Assembly (NCBI GenBank): GCA_023548195.1
Contig: JAJHZJ010000335.1
Span: 2,783,020-2,847,019 of the forward strand
DNA length: 64,000 nucleotides
Source: Bettongia penicillata ogilbyi
Taxonomy: Eukaryota; Chordata; Mammalia; Diprotodontia; Potoroidae
Reading direction: 5' to 3'
Part shown: positions 25,196 to 36,528 of the stretch, piece by piece
Position numbering within the stretch: position 1 is the stretch's first letter
Layout of the letters: each line of letters opens with the position of its first letter
The notes under the pieces: model-generated
The model's database searches: none
Told to the model about the DNA's origin: nothing
The model's input: the letters and a program-made list of their open reading frames with translations, nothing else
Program-made: the position numbers and the translations under genes

Positions 25196-25954
25196 AAAAG
25201 TAGAGGTAATCCAAATGAGACTTGTAATCAAATATCAAATGTAATCAAAAAGTAATATTTATAAAACATGTTACAAATTTTCAAGTGTTGTATAAATTTT
25301 AATTATTATTATTCCAATGATATATGTGCTTCAAAATATAGAGACTTTGAATAAGCACTGACAGCTGACAAAGGATGGAGTCAGAACTGGATAGGAGAAG
25401 ATTAAGCTTAACCTGTTCTGAGAGGTCACATGGCAACTCGAATATTCATAAAATATTCCCTGCTTTATAAATTCACCTGCTTAATGTGAATAGTCTTCTG
25501 GAAAATGGCAATGATAAGGAATCATGGGATATATTGCCTCAAAAATTGAAATTTAAAAATCATAAAAATATAAGGAATGTTATATGTTTGACAGAGCATG
25601 TGCCAAATTTAATTTCAAATGAGAGGTGTTTAAGTGGCAAAATCAAGGAATTATGTTACCTGGGGGATGGGGAAGGGTTGGGGAGTGGAATATCCATAAA
25701 GCAAGAATGAGAGAAAATAGATATACTCCCTAGACACAGTGTTTAAAAGCTCAAGATAGTAATAGTACCAGAGAAAGGCCTCCATTTTATTCACTGGATA
25801 ATCTCTGCACAATTCACAAAAGGGATTAGGAAAGAATTGCATAATATGGTATTGGAGTAGCAATCATGGTCCTTTGAAGATAAAACATAATTACATGAGA
25901 ATAACAAAAACAGTGATTAGGATTATGCAAAAACGATCATGATTGTCATGATAG
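25196..25954. other. No gene recognised
   Basis: AT-rich sequence. A tail like 'gtgttgtataaattttaattattattatt' at 25280-25312 may be the end of a decayed MIR-type SINE. Nothing else is supportable. Confidence 0.45.
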
Positions 25955-26220
25955 TGCACCAAATTAGAACAGTGGATAGAGCTCAGGGCCTGGAATCAGG
26001 AAAATGTGACTTTAATCTGCCCTCAGCCTCATATTAACTGTGTGACCCTGCACATGTCACATAAACCTTTTTGTCCCAGTTTCTTCCTCTGTAAAATGGG
26101 GATAATAAGACCATCTGTCTCCAAGGGTTGTGAAGGTCAAATGAGATAATAATTACAAAATGTTCCGTACATTGCCTGGTTTAAATAAATGCTGTATACA
26201 TGTTGGCTATTATTTTACTC
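25955..26220 (+). repeat. MIR/CORE-SINE, near complete
   Basis: Shows the full order: 'gtggatagagctcagggcctggaatcagg', 'taactgtgtgaccctgcacatgtcac', 'cagtttcttcctctgtaaaatgggg', 'ttgtgaaggtcaaatgagataat', then 'taaataaatgctgt'. It is the clearest SINE in the window. It is followed by a short cac/cat-rich tract to about 26265. Confidence 0.88.
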
Positions 26221-26984
26221 ATTATCACCACAATCACCACCACTGCCATCAGCACCACTATTGTTTTAGCAAGTCTCAGTTCTATTTCTACATTGTTGAG
26301 AAAGTAGAAAACAATAAGAAAGAATGACAATTCCAGCTCTTGGGGTATACAAATTTAGTAATCAATGAATAAGGGCATTAGGAGAATAGTAAAGCACATC
26401 AAAGCAGTCTTTAAAAAAATGCCCCTGTGATAGAACCATTAAGAAATATTCTGGTGGTCTGAAACATATGACAGAAATTGCAAATATGAAGAGTATAAAT
26501 TAAAATCTCAACATTTTTAGAGGAAATATATAATTTTGATTCTTAAAACAGTTAGGAACAGCCTTCTAATAGATACTTACACCTCAGAAATTCATAATGT
26601 CTCACCAAGGCAGAACAACCTCATTAGTATGAACAAAAGTATTAGACAAAAATATCAGGCAAAAGGATTAAGACATTGTGGAAATAGGACAACTTAAGTA
26701 AACGTCCCTGTTGTCCTTGCTGCTTTTAGAATTAAACTGAAGATGATTCATTGAGATTATTATTGAGATACATTTACATTTAGAAATATTTTCTCTGACT
26801 CTAAAAACAATCTGTTATATAAAATTATAATTGTACTATAATCCATAGTGCATTGAATATAAAGTAAAAACAAGCAAATAAGCTAAAATATGTATCTTGT
26901 TCTGGGACTATTTCTGATGGAATCTAATTTTTTTAAAATAGAATGAGATTATTTTTGTCACTATTCATAACAACAACTCTAATA
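26221..26984. other. No gene recognised
   Basis: After the short CAC-rich tract the sequence is AT-rich, with no recognisable coding or repeat structure. Confidence 0.45.
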
Positions 26985-27112
26985 TTAAAGTTTGAGAGGG
27001 GTTAAATAATCCTTACAGTGTCAGAGGGTGATTTAAGACTAATTTTTTTTGCATTACAGATACAAAACTCTATCCACTATGCCATGCTATCTGTCTTATT
27101 GAAAAATATAAG
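26985..27112 (-). repeat. MIR/CORE-SINE fragment
   Basis: A decayed reverse-oriented SINE. The right end 'aactctatccactatgccatgctatctg' is the reverse complement of the tRNA-like head, and 'gaggggttaaataatcc' matches the core. The middle is degenerate. Confidence 0.6.
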
Positions 27113-27624
27113 CTAATACTCACAAACTTACAATTTAATTATTGATATTGCAAATTAATATTGCTTTTTGAAAGAATTGGAGAATGCTATTTGATTTAAA
27201 ATAATCAGGGTTATGTATCTTTTGCGTGTTTAGGTTTTACATATTTGATAAATAATTTCACTAATAAAAACAAATATCTCTGTATTACCTGATTTTACAT
27301 CCCATAATTATATTTGAGATGCAGTTTTAAGATGATAATGTAAAATACTAATATGAAGCTGGTTAATCAACATTGAAAACTTGGAGCAATAATAACTTCA
27401 AGTCAAGTGAAAAATTGATTTGTTTTTTTTTTCTCTTCTCTAGAATATCCACTGTCTCACTAAAAGAACATCACATGACATTAATTTACTGTCACTAAAC
27501 ATTTTGAACAATATTATTCTAAGAATGATCTTTGCATCTTTGTTAGAAGACAACAGTTTTTTTTTTAATGTTTCATCTAATTGAAATGAATTGATATTTC
27601 CCTGATGATTCAGGATGCAATATA
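27113..27624. other. No gene recognised
   Basis: AT-rich sequence with homopolymer T runs. No supportable feature. Confidence 0.45.
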
Positions 27625-27905
27625 AAAAATTTTATTTTTTGTTTCAAATTTATCTCTCTCCATCCCTGTCCTCTGCTACCCACTGGAAAGGTAAGAAATG
27701 TGATGTCCATTATGCATATTAATGCATATAAAAATATTTCAATATTGAACACATTGCAGAAAAAAGAAAAAAGTAAAGCAAAAAGTGTGTTTCAATCTGC
27801 AAACAAAGATCATTAGTTATCTATCGGTACATGGATAGTATTATTCAGAACACCACCGTGTTCTTAAAGAAATAGTTCCAACAACAACAAAAAGGCAGGT
27901 TGTAA
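27625..27905 (-). mobile_element. L1 3'UTR remnant
   Basis: The order of T-rich start, 'gtttcaaatttatctctctcc', 'ggaaaggtaagaaatgtgatg', 'aaaaagtgtgtttcaatctgc' and 'agttatctatcggtacatgg' resembles the reversed 3'UTR of the older marsupial L1s. It is diverged and coding sequence is absent. Confidence 0.5.
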
Positions 27906-28011
27906 TGCTGACAGGACACTAATTTTTTCTTCACATATTCAGGATCTCCTTACTTAGCCTCAAATAAGTTCTAAGAATATTACAATCTTTTATCATTTCC
28001 CTTGTAAATCA

Positions 28012-28961
28012 TCATTGCTTGGCCATGATATCCATTATCTCACAGATGGACATGACTTTTCTGTTCCAAATCTTCCTCATGGCATTTTTTATCTCTCTGT
28101 TTCTCAGAGTGTAGATCAAAGGATTCAACATAGGAGTGATGATAGTATAGAAGACACTTAGAGATTTATCCATGGGGAAGGTACAGACTGGCCTAGCATA
28201 TATGAAAATACAAGGGACAAAGAAGAAGACAACAACTGTGATGTGGGAGATGCAAGTAGAGAGAACTTTTTGTCGACCTTCTGAACTTTGAGTTTTCAAA
28301 GAGTGTAGAATGACCCCATAGGAGATAAGCAAGAGTAAAAAGACAATTATGCATATTACTCCCCCATTGGCAACCACTGAAATGCCAATTGTATATGTAT
28401 CTGCACAGGAAAGTTCCAGCAAAGGGTTCATGTCACACATGAAGTGATCAAGGATATTGGGTCCACAGAATGGGAGATTAACAATTAAAAGCAGCTGAAC
28501 TAGTGAATGCATGAAACCTCCAATCCAGGATAGCAGCAACAGCAGAAGGCATACATGCCATCTCATAATGACTAAGTAATACAAGGGTTTGCAAATGGCT
28601 GCATAGCGATCATAGGCCATAAAAATAGAAAAACTTCAGTCCCACCAAATAGGTGTTCCAAGAAGAGCTGCACCATGCAAGCTTGAAAAGAAATGGTTGC
28701 CTTGTCATAGAGCATGTCTAGGGTCATTTTAGGGACAATGACAGTGGAATAGGTAGCATCCATAAAAGACAAGAATGTAAGAAAGAAGTACATAGGGGAC
28801 CTTAAGGTCTTACTTCCAATGACAGTTATGATAATCAGAACGTTGCCCACAATAGTTAATATGTAGATAATTAAGAATACAGCAAATAGTATTTTTTGTG
28901 CCTCAAGATTCTGAGTGAGCCCAAGGAGGACAAACTCAGTGACATTGTTCCTGTTTTCCAT
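28012..28961 (-). pseudogene. Olfactory receptor (class II, OR4-like) with one frameshift
   Basis: A single-exon odorant G-protein-coupled receptor of about 312 codons. The start at 28961 is chosen because MENRNNVTEFVLLGL is the family N-terminus with an N-glycosylation site (NVT). Upstream codons to 28997 lack family similarity. Seen in order: TM1 with GN, PMYFFL in the first intracellular loop, FLS-MDA in TM2, a Cys before TM3, [13 protein letters not shown] (the OR signature), the TM5-6 region with [13 protein letters not shown], and [12 protein letters not shown] in TM7. The reading breaks just before MAYDRY: eight bases lie where about twelve are expected, consistent with a 4-bp loss and a shift from the frame at 28572 to the frame ending at 28012. 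Everything else is open. The GGTEVFLF and [10 protein letters not shown] segments suggest the OR4 group. It is probably a recent pseudogene, unless the frameshift is a sequencing error. Confidence 0.93.
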
Positions 28962-29029
28962 GATTTTTGAAGGAGGGCAGGGGGAGAAGAAGAGCAACTG
29001 TTTAATGGATATGACATGAAATTTGCAGT

Positions 29030-29140
29030 TAGAAGAACTTTGAATTCATTTTTCACATCTACCTGTTTTTATGGCCAATCTCATATCCTTTATGGGCCTC
29101 AGTTTCCTTACCAGAACACTGGTGATAGTAGTAAAAACAG
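29030..29140 (+). repeat. MIR fragment
   Basis: Contains 'tatgggcctcagtttccttaccagaacactggtgatag', the conserved MIR core ('cctcagtttcctcatctgtaaaatgg'). It lies about 70 bases upstream of the olfactory receptor start, on its 5' side. Confidence 0.55.
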
Positions 29141-29614
29141 AGCTTTTGTGGGGCTGGAGCAGGGAGAGAAGAAATGATGGATATTCTATTTGCAAATTTT
29201 AGTTTCTCATCTAAAAGTTGGTTAATCTTCTGCAGTTTCAGCTGTCAAATTATACCTATAAAGATAATTATGAAATACAAATATTTTATTGATCCCTTCT
29301 ATATCTCTTTCATTTCTCAGTATGCCCCTTTACATCTGAAAGTATACGAATTAGGCATTACTCATAATTTCTCTTCTTTGTAATGAAGGAAATAAGCTAC
29401 ACTTTCTCAAATATTTCCTGTGACAAAATTGATCACAATAATTATATTATATTTCAATCATTCTTTCTGTTTACATTGTTGTCAACTTCATGGAGACTCT
29501 TTTCCATTTTCTCCTTATTAGAATGCTTTAATTTTAAAAAAATCGAATGTTTCTCTGAATTCCAGATATTCATATTTTCTAATAATACAGATGTGATCTG
29601 TTATATTTGAGTGT
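29141..29614. other. No gene recognised
   Basis: AT-rich sequence 5' of the olfactory receptor. An upstream non-coding exon and promoter would be expected in this area for this gene class, but I cannot locate them by eye. Confidence 0.4.
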
Positions 29615-29815
29615 TCCCCCATAAATGGACAGCTATAATTTTTTTTAATTTTTGTTGCTACAAAAAGTAACTTAATTAATATTTTGGAGTATGAAATCCT
29701 TTTACTGGTGTCCTTTGAGGTGACTGCCTGAAGATGAGTTTCCTCATTTCCAGTGGCATGAGTAGTTTAGTTTCTTTTTGTAAACACAACCTTTAAAATT
29801 TCATCTATTAATGTC
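29615..29815 (-). mobile_element. Possible old L1 ORF2 C-terminal remnant
   Basis: The order 'cccataaatggacagc', 'tgctacaaaaagtaac', 'atattttggagtatg' and 'ggcatgagtagtttag' loosely follows the reversed C-terminal ORF2 block seen at 38760-38940. Divergence is high. Confidence 0.35.
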
Positions 29816-31784
29816 GTCTAAAATTTCCAAGGCACTTCCATTTCAATAACACAATTTGTTCTCACAAGAGAAGTAAAATAGTTGTTAGTGATTCCAGTCA
29901 AAAGTTGTTAAGGCACAGAAACGTTAGACTTATTAAAGGTTCCCTGATCGCCTATGTGAAAAGATTTATATTTTTTGAAGTAATTAAGTGCTTTCATTAA
30001 GTAAACTGTGAGTCATCCAAATGACTGTCCATCACTGAATAGTTAAAAACTAATAACACCTGGTTTCATTCAACCAATTGGGATTTGTTCTATTGTGATA
30101 ATAATATTTTTCTCCATAATAACATTATTAAAATATTTTAAAAAATCCATCAAAAGATATCACATTAAACTATAATTGAATTTTTTTCCAAATATGTCTA
30201 TCATAGCCTAAGATTGAAACTGAGATAAATAAATGAATATTTAATTTTCTTTTATTTAAAGGGACCTATTATAGAACTAGAAAATAACAAACATGATATA
30301 AAGGTCCTAAAATAAGTATTATTGTTATATCTTCATCATCATCATCATCATCCTCTCACATTTATCTAACACTTTAATCTGGAGGTCAGAAATGGGAAAG
30401 ATCATGTATTTTTTTTCTTTTTTTGAGTTGTCTGACACTATTTTCTTATTAATAGCCATAATCAGATCACTAAAATCCTCTTCTGAAATTAGTAGCATAT
30501 GTCATTTTCTCAGTATTTTCCGAGGCCTGAACTTTATACTTTTTTAGTCCATTTGAAAGGATGTCACTTCAAAATGGATAATGCTATAACGTGTTCCATA
30601 TATTTTACATGTCAAAATAATCAGTTGAATCATGCAGTTGGTCGTGTGAGAAGACCAGGGATTTCTCTGTGTAGTTTAAATCTTTATTTTGATAACATTA
30701 TTTTCTCCCATTTCCCATTCAGCTTAGGTTATCATCAACTTTATAATCTGAAGACAAACATAGTTTGGGATAGACTCAGAAATTTGAATTACTTGTATAA
30801 AAATATTACCTGTCCATGAAGACAATTGCTCCAAGTCCTCGATTCTGATATGTTTTCCTTGATGTTGAAAGAATGGAGATTAGGGCAGTGGAAATGCTAT
30901 TCACCACCACTCCCCTTGTTGTCAGCACAGAGACAGAAAAATCCATGGCAATTCATTTCAGCTTAGAAAGTCTATGTGGATCTTATTATTTCCAAATTTC
31001 TTATCCATTTCCCTCAAATCAGTATTTTTCCAAACAATTAAATTTCCTTAGATTGTGAAGTTGATTCCATGTGAGTCTGTCGACAATTTTGTCCACAAGA
31101 AAGGATTTTATCCATATTCAGTATGGCCACCATCTCATGTCTGTGAAGCATTCTAATACACTGTTCATAAAACTCCTTCTCCTCTAATGAAATCCCCTGA
31201 GGAATTTGCCCAGAGAAGAGGGAAAGTTCAAATAGTCCTTCAGTTCAGTGTCTCTGGAGATGTCTCAGAGTTAATGACCTTAATTGTAGAGTCAAGAAGA
31301 CAATGAGTCCAAAGGAAAAATCAGAGATATTTTCAAAAAAAAAAAAATAGCCCTACTGGAGTTAGGGCTACTAAAAGGCTTATGTGGTTTCTTCAATATT
31401 GCACCAAATGACAGTTGGCAGGCTCAGGATTCTATTCTCTTGAACAGGTAATTTATTACAAAATTTAGAAAATATGCAAAATAATGCCTCTATCTCAAAT
31501 GTATGAATGCACTAAGATAACTTTTTTTTTTCTGAATGGTCCTATGGAAAGAAAGAAAATGGAATTATTGACAATACATTTATTAGCTATTAGATTTATT
31601 ACTACATATTACTGGAATGAAATTTGTATTGTGCTTAGTATTTCACATGTATCTTATAAGTGAAAGATTTTCTACCAAATTAATATTAGAAAATGAGGAA
31701 AAGATTGTAGGTGGAAGAGCAGTAAAATATAATTTTATTTAAATAGGAAATACAGAGACATAAGGATATTTTTAGTGTTTTATG
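29816..31784. other. No gene recognised; short CAT repeat and possible MIR traces
   Basis: The longest stretch without an assigned feature. A (CAT)n run lies at 30335-30352. Text at 29825-29955 ('gttaaggcacagaaacgttagac', 'aaggttccctgatcgcc') vaguely resembles a reversed MIR core. Open frames at 30499-30819 and 30873-31058 have no recognised motif and no coding signature that I trust. Confidence 0.45.
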
Positions 31785-31905
31785 TTTCCCAATTACACTT
31801 AAATGCAACTTTTAATATTCATTTTTTAAATGCAGTTCCAAGTTATCTTTCTCCCTCTGTACTCCCCTCATTAAAAAGATGAACAGGGAGTAGAAGGACA
31901 GACAT
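31785..31905 (-). mobile_element. LINE 3'-end remnant
   Basis: 'cccaattacacttaaatgcaactttt', 'cattttttaaatgcagttccaag', 'ctttctccctctgtactcccctcatt' follows the reversed 3' end shared by older marsupial LINEs. Short and diverged. Confidence 0.5.
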
Positions 31906-31934
31906 GCTCTACCCCCACCCCCATAACCTATAAA

Positions 31935-32900
31935 ATAGTTGTAAAAATGATTCTAAACAAATTCTAGAGCAGCAGAAGCCACAAAAAGACAGAGTGAAAG
32001 ATTTCCAGCCAAAGACAGCCTGGAAGGCAAACAGGAAACGTGTATCTCACCAGGGTCAGAGTCAAACACAGCCCAGCCTTGGAAACTGACATGGACAGTA
32101 CTGGAGCGTGCTTTGAGGTGTGGCTTCATGGGTAGCAGCTGCGGTTCCCAGATTTCTCAACCCACAAACGCCAAAGACAGCTTCAAAAGTCAATAAGAAA
32201 GCTCTTTTACCTGGGTGAGAAGGAAAAAGGGTCAATTTCTAGCCCTGGTCCCAAGGTGGCAGCAGTCACTCTTCAGTGGATTAAGTTTTGGAGCCCTTTA
32301 GTACCCTGGGGGAATTGAGCAGCCCACCTGGGATTCAGTTCTGACTGGTGATCCTATGGTGAGGAGGAGTGCTGGCGTGGTGGAACTAGTGGATGCTTTG
32401 GAGAGGATCCTGGGCAGAAAAGCTTGTGGTTGCTCCTAGACCAGAAGGCAGGCAAGGAGAGGTATAAACACCTCTCCCCTAATTGTGCCACCTTGGAGGA
32501 ACTGAAAACTTACAGGTCCTTTGAGTATACCATCCACTTGACCAAAGACTCAAAAGTCAAGTAACTGGTGGGGAAAATGCCCAAATAAGGGGGGAAATAA
32601 CACTTCCTTTCTTGGCAAAAAGTTATTTTCTTCCATCCTTTCAGATGAGGAAGAAAAAAGCATCCCATCAGAGGAAGACATAAGAGGTAAGGCTTCTACA
32701 TCGAAAAACTCCAAAAAATATATCATTGTGTCAGGCCAAGGAAGAGTTCAAAAAGCCTTTTGAGGATCAAGTAAGAGAGGTAGAGGAAAAATTGAGAAGA
32801 CAAATGGGAGAAATGCAAAGAAATCAGGAAAAGTGTGTCAACAGATGGCTAAAGGAGACACAAAAAAATGCTGAGGAAAGTAACACCTTTAAATATAGAC
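31935..32900 (+). mobile_element. HAL1-4: old ORF1-only LINE, 5'UTR and ORF1 start
   Basis: The 5'UTR (31935-32576) aligns by eye with the reversed 5'UTR of HAL1-5 (for example the shared 'aaacaaattctagag'). ORF1 begins at 32577 as atgccc and reads into the coiled coil (EDQVREVEEKLRRQMGEMQRNQEK). It is interrupted at 32900 by an L1 3' fragment. Confidence 0.8.
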
Positions 32901-33938
32901 CCTCACCAACTGATAAATGGCCAAAGGATATGAACACACAGTTTTCAGAGGAAAAAATTAAAGGTATCTATATCATATACCATATGAAAAAATGTTCTAA
33001 ATCACTATTGATTAGAGAGATTCAAATCAAAACAACTCTGACATACCTCATCACACCTATCAGATTGGCTAACATGACAAAAGAGGAAGATGATAAATGT
33101 TGGAGAAAATGTGGGAGAGTTGGAGCACTAATTCCTTGTTGCTAGAGGTGTGAGCTGATCCAATTACTCTGGAGAGCAATTTGGAACTATACTCAAAGGG
33201 CTACAAAAATGTGCATACTTTATGACCCAGCAATATTGCGTCTAGGACTGTATCCCCAAGATATCATAAAACTGGGAAAGGGTCCCACAAACACAAAAAC
33301 ATTTATAGCAGCACTCTGTGGTGGCAAAAAAAAAAAAAAAAAACAACTGAAAATCAAGAGGATGCTCATCAACTGGGGAATGGCTGAATAAATTATGGTA
33401 TATGAATATAATGGAATACTATTACACTATAAAAAATGATGAAGAGGAAGACTTTAGAGAAGCTTGGAAGTACTTATGTCATCTGATGCTGAGCAAAAGG
33501 AACAGAACCAGGAGAACTCTGTAAACAGTAACAAGCTCAGGGTGCGAGCATTTTTCCTGATAGACTTAGAACTTCACTGCAATACAAGGACTTGAAATTT
33601 CCCAAAGGTCTTTTCAGGCAAAATGCCTTCCACATCCAGAGAAAGAACTATGGAATTCAATCGCAGATTGTAGCAGATTTTTTTCTTTTGTATTACGTTT
33701 TGGTTTGTTATGTGATTTCTCCCACTCATTTTCATTCTTCTATGACGATGGTGAAAATGTATTTAATAGGCATGCATGTGTAGAAACTATATCAAATCAC
33801 AAGCTGTCTCGGGGAGGGAGCAGGGAGGTTGGGAGGAGCGAGGTCTAAGAAGGGAAAGGAAAAATCTAGGTTGTATGGTAGTGATTTGCAACACTAAAAA
33901 TAAGTAAACAAACAAACAAATAAATAAAAATTACACAG
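32901..33938 (+). mobile_element. 5'-truncated L1 inserted in HAL1-4
   Basis: Starts at the SPTDKWPKDMNTQFSEEKIKG block of ORF2 and runs through LLIREIQIKTTLTYLITPIRLANMT, the C-terminal FDPAILRLGLYPQDI-like block and a complete 3'UTR to an A-rich tail (33895-33938). The target repeats on both sides are aaatatagac (32891-32900) and aaaaatagac (about 33943-33952), an aged TSD. ORF2 is broken by stops and an A18-type run at about 33328. Confidence 0.88.
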
Positions 33939-34235
33939 GAAAAAAATAGACTAACCCAAATGGCAAAAGAGGTCCAAAAATCCAGTGAGCAGAAGAATGA
34001 CTTAAAAAACAGAATTAGTCAAATGAAAAAGGAGGTTCAAAACCTTACGGAAGAAAATAGTTCTTTAAAAATTAGAATGGGGCAGATGGAAACTAATGAC
34101 GTTATGAGAAAGGAGGAAATTATGAAAAATAACCAAAAGAATGTAAAAATAGAAGAAAATGTGAAATACCTCCTTGGAAAAACAAATGACCTATAAAATA
34201 AATCCAGGAGACACAATTCAAAAATCGTGAGACTG
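33939..34235 (+). mobile_element. HAL1-4, continued (ORF1 coiled coil)
   Basis: The frame at 33960-34196 gives MAKEVQKSSEQKNDLKNRISQ, then LTEENSSLKIRMGQME and KIEENVKYLLGKTNDL, contiguous with the HAL1-4 ORF1 before the L1 insertion. It is cut by the NOP10 retrocopy. Confidence 0.85.
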
Positions 34236-34313
34236 TCCTGGGCCAAGACGGAGGTGGAAGTCTTGGTCGAGTCTTTCCCTGGAGTGCCCGCGTTGAGAAG
34301 TGAATTGGCCGCG

Positions 34314-34508
34314 ATGTTTCTTAAATATTACCTCAACGAGCAAGGGGACCGGGTCTACACCCTAAAGAAAACAGACTCTGCAGGACAACGGACCTGTTCA
34401 GCTCACCCAGGCAGATTCTCCCTAGATGACAAGTACTCCAGACACCGTACCACCATCAAGAAGAAATTCGAGGTTCTCATGACCCAGCAAGCACTACTGG
34501 TCCTCTGA
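34314..34508 (+). CDS. NOP10: NOP10-like retrocopy frame, 64 codons, open
   Basis: NOP10 is the small subunit of H/ACA ribonucleoproteins, which with dyskerin, NHP2 and GAR1 guides pseudouridylation and stabilises telomerase RNA in nucleoli. The frame starts [19 protein letters not shown], continues [19 protein letters not shown] and ends [10 protein letters not shown]. It has exactly the 64 residues of the family, with no stop or frameshift. The start at 34314 is chosen by family match, although the frame is open 29 codons further upstream. About a dozen residues differ from the human protein as I recall it, including the tail. Lack of introns, the A tail and insertion in a LINE show that it is a retrocopy. 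No promoter is evident. It may be a pseudogene that has simply stayed open because it is short. Confidence 0.75.
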   Translation: MFLKYYLNEQGDRVYTLKKTDSAGQRTCSAHPGRFSLDDKYSRHRTTIKKKFEVLMTQQALLVL

Positions 34509-34830
34509 ATTACCAAACCACCCAGGACTCTGCTGCAAGAATCTTGTCCTACATCTAGGAGGCCTCATTCAGGAAGAGCTTACATCTTTGATTCTCTTAA
34601 CCCATTCTCATAAGTTTAAAATTGCTCCCTCTGTATACTTGTTTTTTAGGATCTAGCCTCAGTTTGCCTGTGTTCCTCTCAGTGCTTGGTAGCAATCAAG
34701 CTAAAATGAAAAAGCACAAAGTTGCCACATCTTTTTAATCAGTGTTATAGGCTATTAAAGCTGAGATCACATAAGAGATCTATTTTTCTATTTTAATTGG
34801 GGGCAGAAAAATCTTTGAATTGATCAGCGG

Positions 34831-34956
34831 AAACTAGATGGCTCAGTGGATAGAGTGCTGGATCTGGAGTCAGGATGATTTGAATATATTTGTAAAAGTA
34901 CTTAATACAGTACCTGGCATGTAGTAGCTATAGAAATACTTGTTCCCTTTCCTGAT
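34831..34956 (+). repeat. Marsupial MIR-type CORE-SINE within the NOP10 retrocopy
   Basis: 'aaactagatggctcagtgga', 'tagagtgctggatctggagt' and 'caggatgatttgaat' form the tRNA-derived head. 'acagtacctggcatgtagta' and 'aatacttgttccctttcc' form the tail. The core between them is deleted. Confidence 0.85.
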
Positions 34957-35069
34957 CAAAAAATAATATCTCCATTTTTATTACTGTTTTAGAATACTAG
35001 CATGTTTGCTAGTCCTCAATTGGAATTCAAAAGTCCTCACTTCCTTCAATAAAAATTAATCAAATTGAA

Positions 35070-35356
35070 AAAAAATTATGGAACTTCCTGAAAGTCATGA
35101 TCAAAAAAAGAGCCTAGACATCATCTTTCATGAAATTATTAATAAAAACTACCCTGATATTCTAGAACCAGAAGGTAAAATAAATATTGAAAGAATCCAC
35201 TGATCACCTGATGAATGACATCTGAAAAGAAAAATTCCCAGGGATATTGCAACCAAATTCAAGAGTTTTCAGGTTAAGGAGAAAAATTTGCAAGCATCTG
35301 GAAAGAAATTATTTGAGTATTGTGGAAATACAATCAGGATAACACAAGATCTACTT
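35070..35356 (+). mobile_element. HAL1-4, continued (ORF1 C-terminal domain)
   Basis: Resumes with 'attatggaacttcctgaaagtcatga' (the IMGLPESHD block), then decayed CPDILEPE and RITQDL blocks, and stops abruptly at about 35356, where a minus-strand HAL1 starts. The ORF1 end and the 3' region are missing. Confidence 0.85.
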
Positions 35357-35688
35357 CATTGAAGATCCCTCTCTACTCTGAGGCATTATACTTAGTTTTT
35401 CAAAGTAGTTGATTCTTGTTTGCAAACCTAGCTCCTTTTAGACTCCAGAATATTATATTCCAAGCCCTGTGATCCTTTAACATAGGAGCTGTTAAATCTT
35501 GTGTTAACCAGACTGTGGCTCCATGATACCTGAATTGTTTCTTTCTGGTTGTTTACAATATTTTCTTCTTTACCTGGGAGTTCTGGAATTTGGCTGTAAT
35601 ATTCCTGGGAGTTTTCATTTTCAGATTTTATTCAGGATGTCATCAGTGCATTCTTGAATTTCTAGTTTAACTTCTGGTTCTAAAATGT
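35357..35688 (-). mobile_element. HAL1-5: ORF1 C-terminal part
   Basis: Minus-strand ORF1, from a decayed ITYPAKLS-type region to the LEPE block. It meets HAL1-4 tail to tail at about 35356 with neither 3' end present. It is interrupted by an LTR at 35689. Confidence 0.82.
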
Positions 35689-36213
35689 TGTAGCAGCAAT
35701 GTAATATTCATAGCACCTATGGCAGCCATGAATATTGAAGAGCAATTCTGAATTGCAAAATACAACAGATTCTCCACGTTGAAGACAGAACCAGAACGTT
35801 TATTCATACATGAGAAGGCCAAATTCATCATTGCAACAAAAATCTATACACAATAACAATGCAGAGAACAACACCAGCACCAAGCTTTCACCCTTCTCAG
35901 TTCCTCACAAAACAGTGCCATTAAATAAATCACAAGCAGGTCCCCTTAAACACAATCACAAACAAGCTCTTTTACTAATGCTAGCCAGCTGCCTGCTTGC
36001 CTGCATCCTTCCTAGCTCTGACAAAATCATCTCCAAACTTCCTCTCAGCTCTGCACTAACTCCACCTCTTCCTGCTCTACCTGTTCAGCAAATTCTTCTC
36101 ATCACTAGCTCTACGTGACTCAGACATCTATGCGACACAGGCAGGTGTATTAATAATAATTAATAGGCCTATTAATGAATGGGACAGAGCTTCCCATTTA
36201 AATTACCATTACA
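35689..36213 (-). mobile_element. Solo LTR-like insertion
   Basis: A 525-bp block that splits HAL1-5 ORF1. On the plus strand it starts tgtagcagc and ends accattaca, so it has TG...CA ends in either orientation. On the minus strand an aataaa signal (complement of 35799-35804) lies about 110 bases from the 3' end, which sets the orientation. The flanks aatgt and gatat fit a decayed 5-bp TSD at only 3 of 5 positions. No retroviral genes are present. The open frame at 35810-36118 is incidental. Confidence 0.68.
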
Positions 36214-36445
36214 GATATTGAGACAGTTTGGCCTGATAATTTCTTGAAAGATGATATATAAGCTCTCTGTCTGTCTCTCTGTCTCTCTCTCTCTCTGTCT
36301 CTGTCTCTCTCTGTCTCTGTCTCTCTCTCTCTCTGTCTCTGTCTCTCTGTCTCTCTGTCTCTCTGTCTCTCTGTCTCTCTGTCTCTCTGTCTCTCTCTCT
36401 GTCTCTCGGTCTCTCTCTCTGTCTCTCTGTCTGTCTCTGTCTCTG

Positions 36446-36528
<83 letters not shown>

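Larger units (their letters stand above)
34236..35069 (+). mobile_element. NOP10: NOP10 retrocopy, whole insertion
   Basis: An intronless copy with a GC-rich 5'UTR (34236-34313), an intact reading frame (34314-34508), and a 3' part that contains a SINE and ends with 'caataaaaattaatcaaattgaaaaaaaa', i.e. a polyadenylation signal and A run. The HAL1-4 ORF1 text aaaatcgtgagact (left) and aaaattatggaact (right) looks like two decayed copies of one target site. Whether the SINE was in the source mRNA or inserted later is not clear. Confidence 0.82.

Noticed and set aside
30499..31058. Two possible small genes in the least repetitive stretch
   Set aside because: Composition is AT-driven, no motif is recognised, and no splice or promoter context could be supported.
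35810..36118. A 102-codon plus-strand frame
   Set aside because: It lies wholly inside the LTR-like block, on its antisense strand, with no recognisable protein motif.
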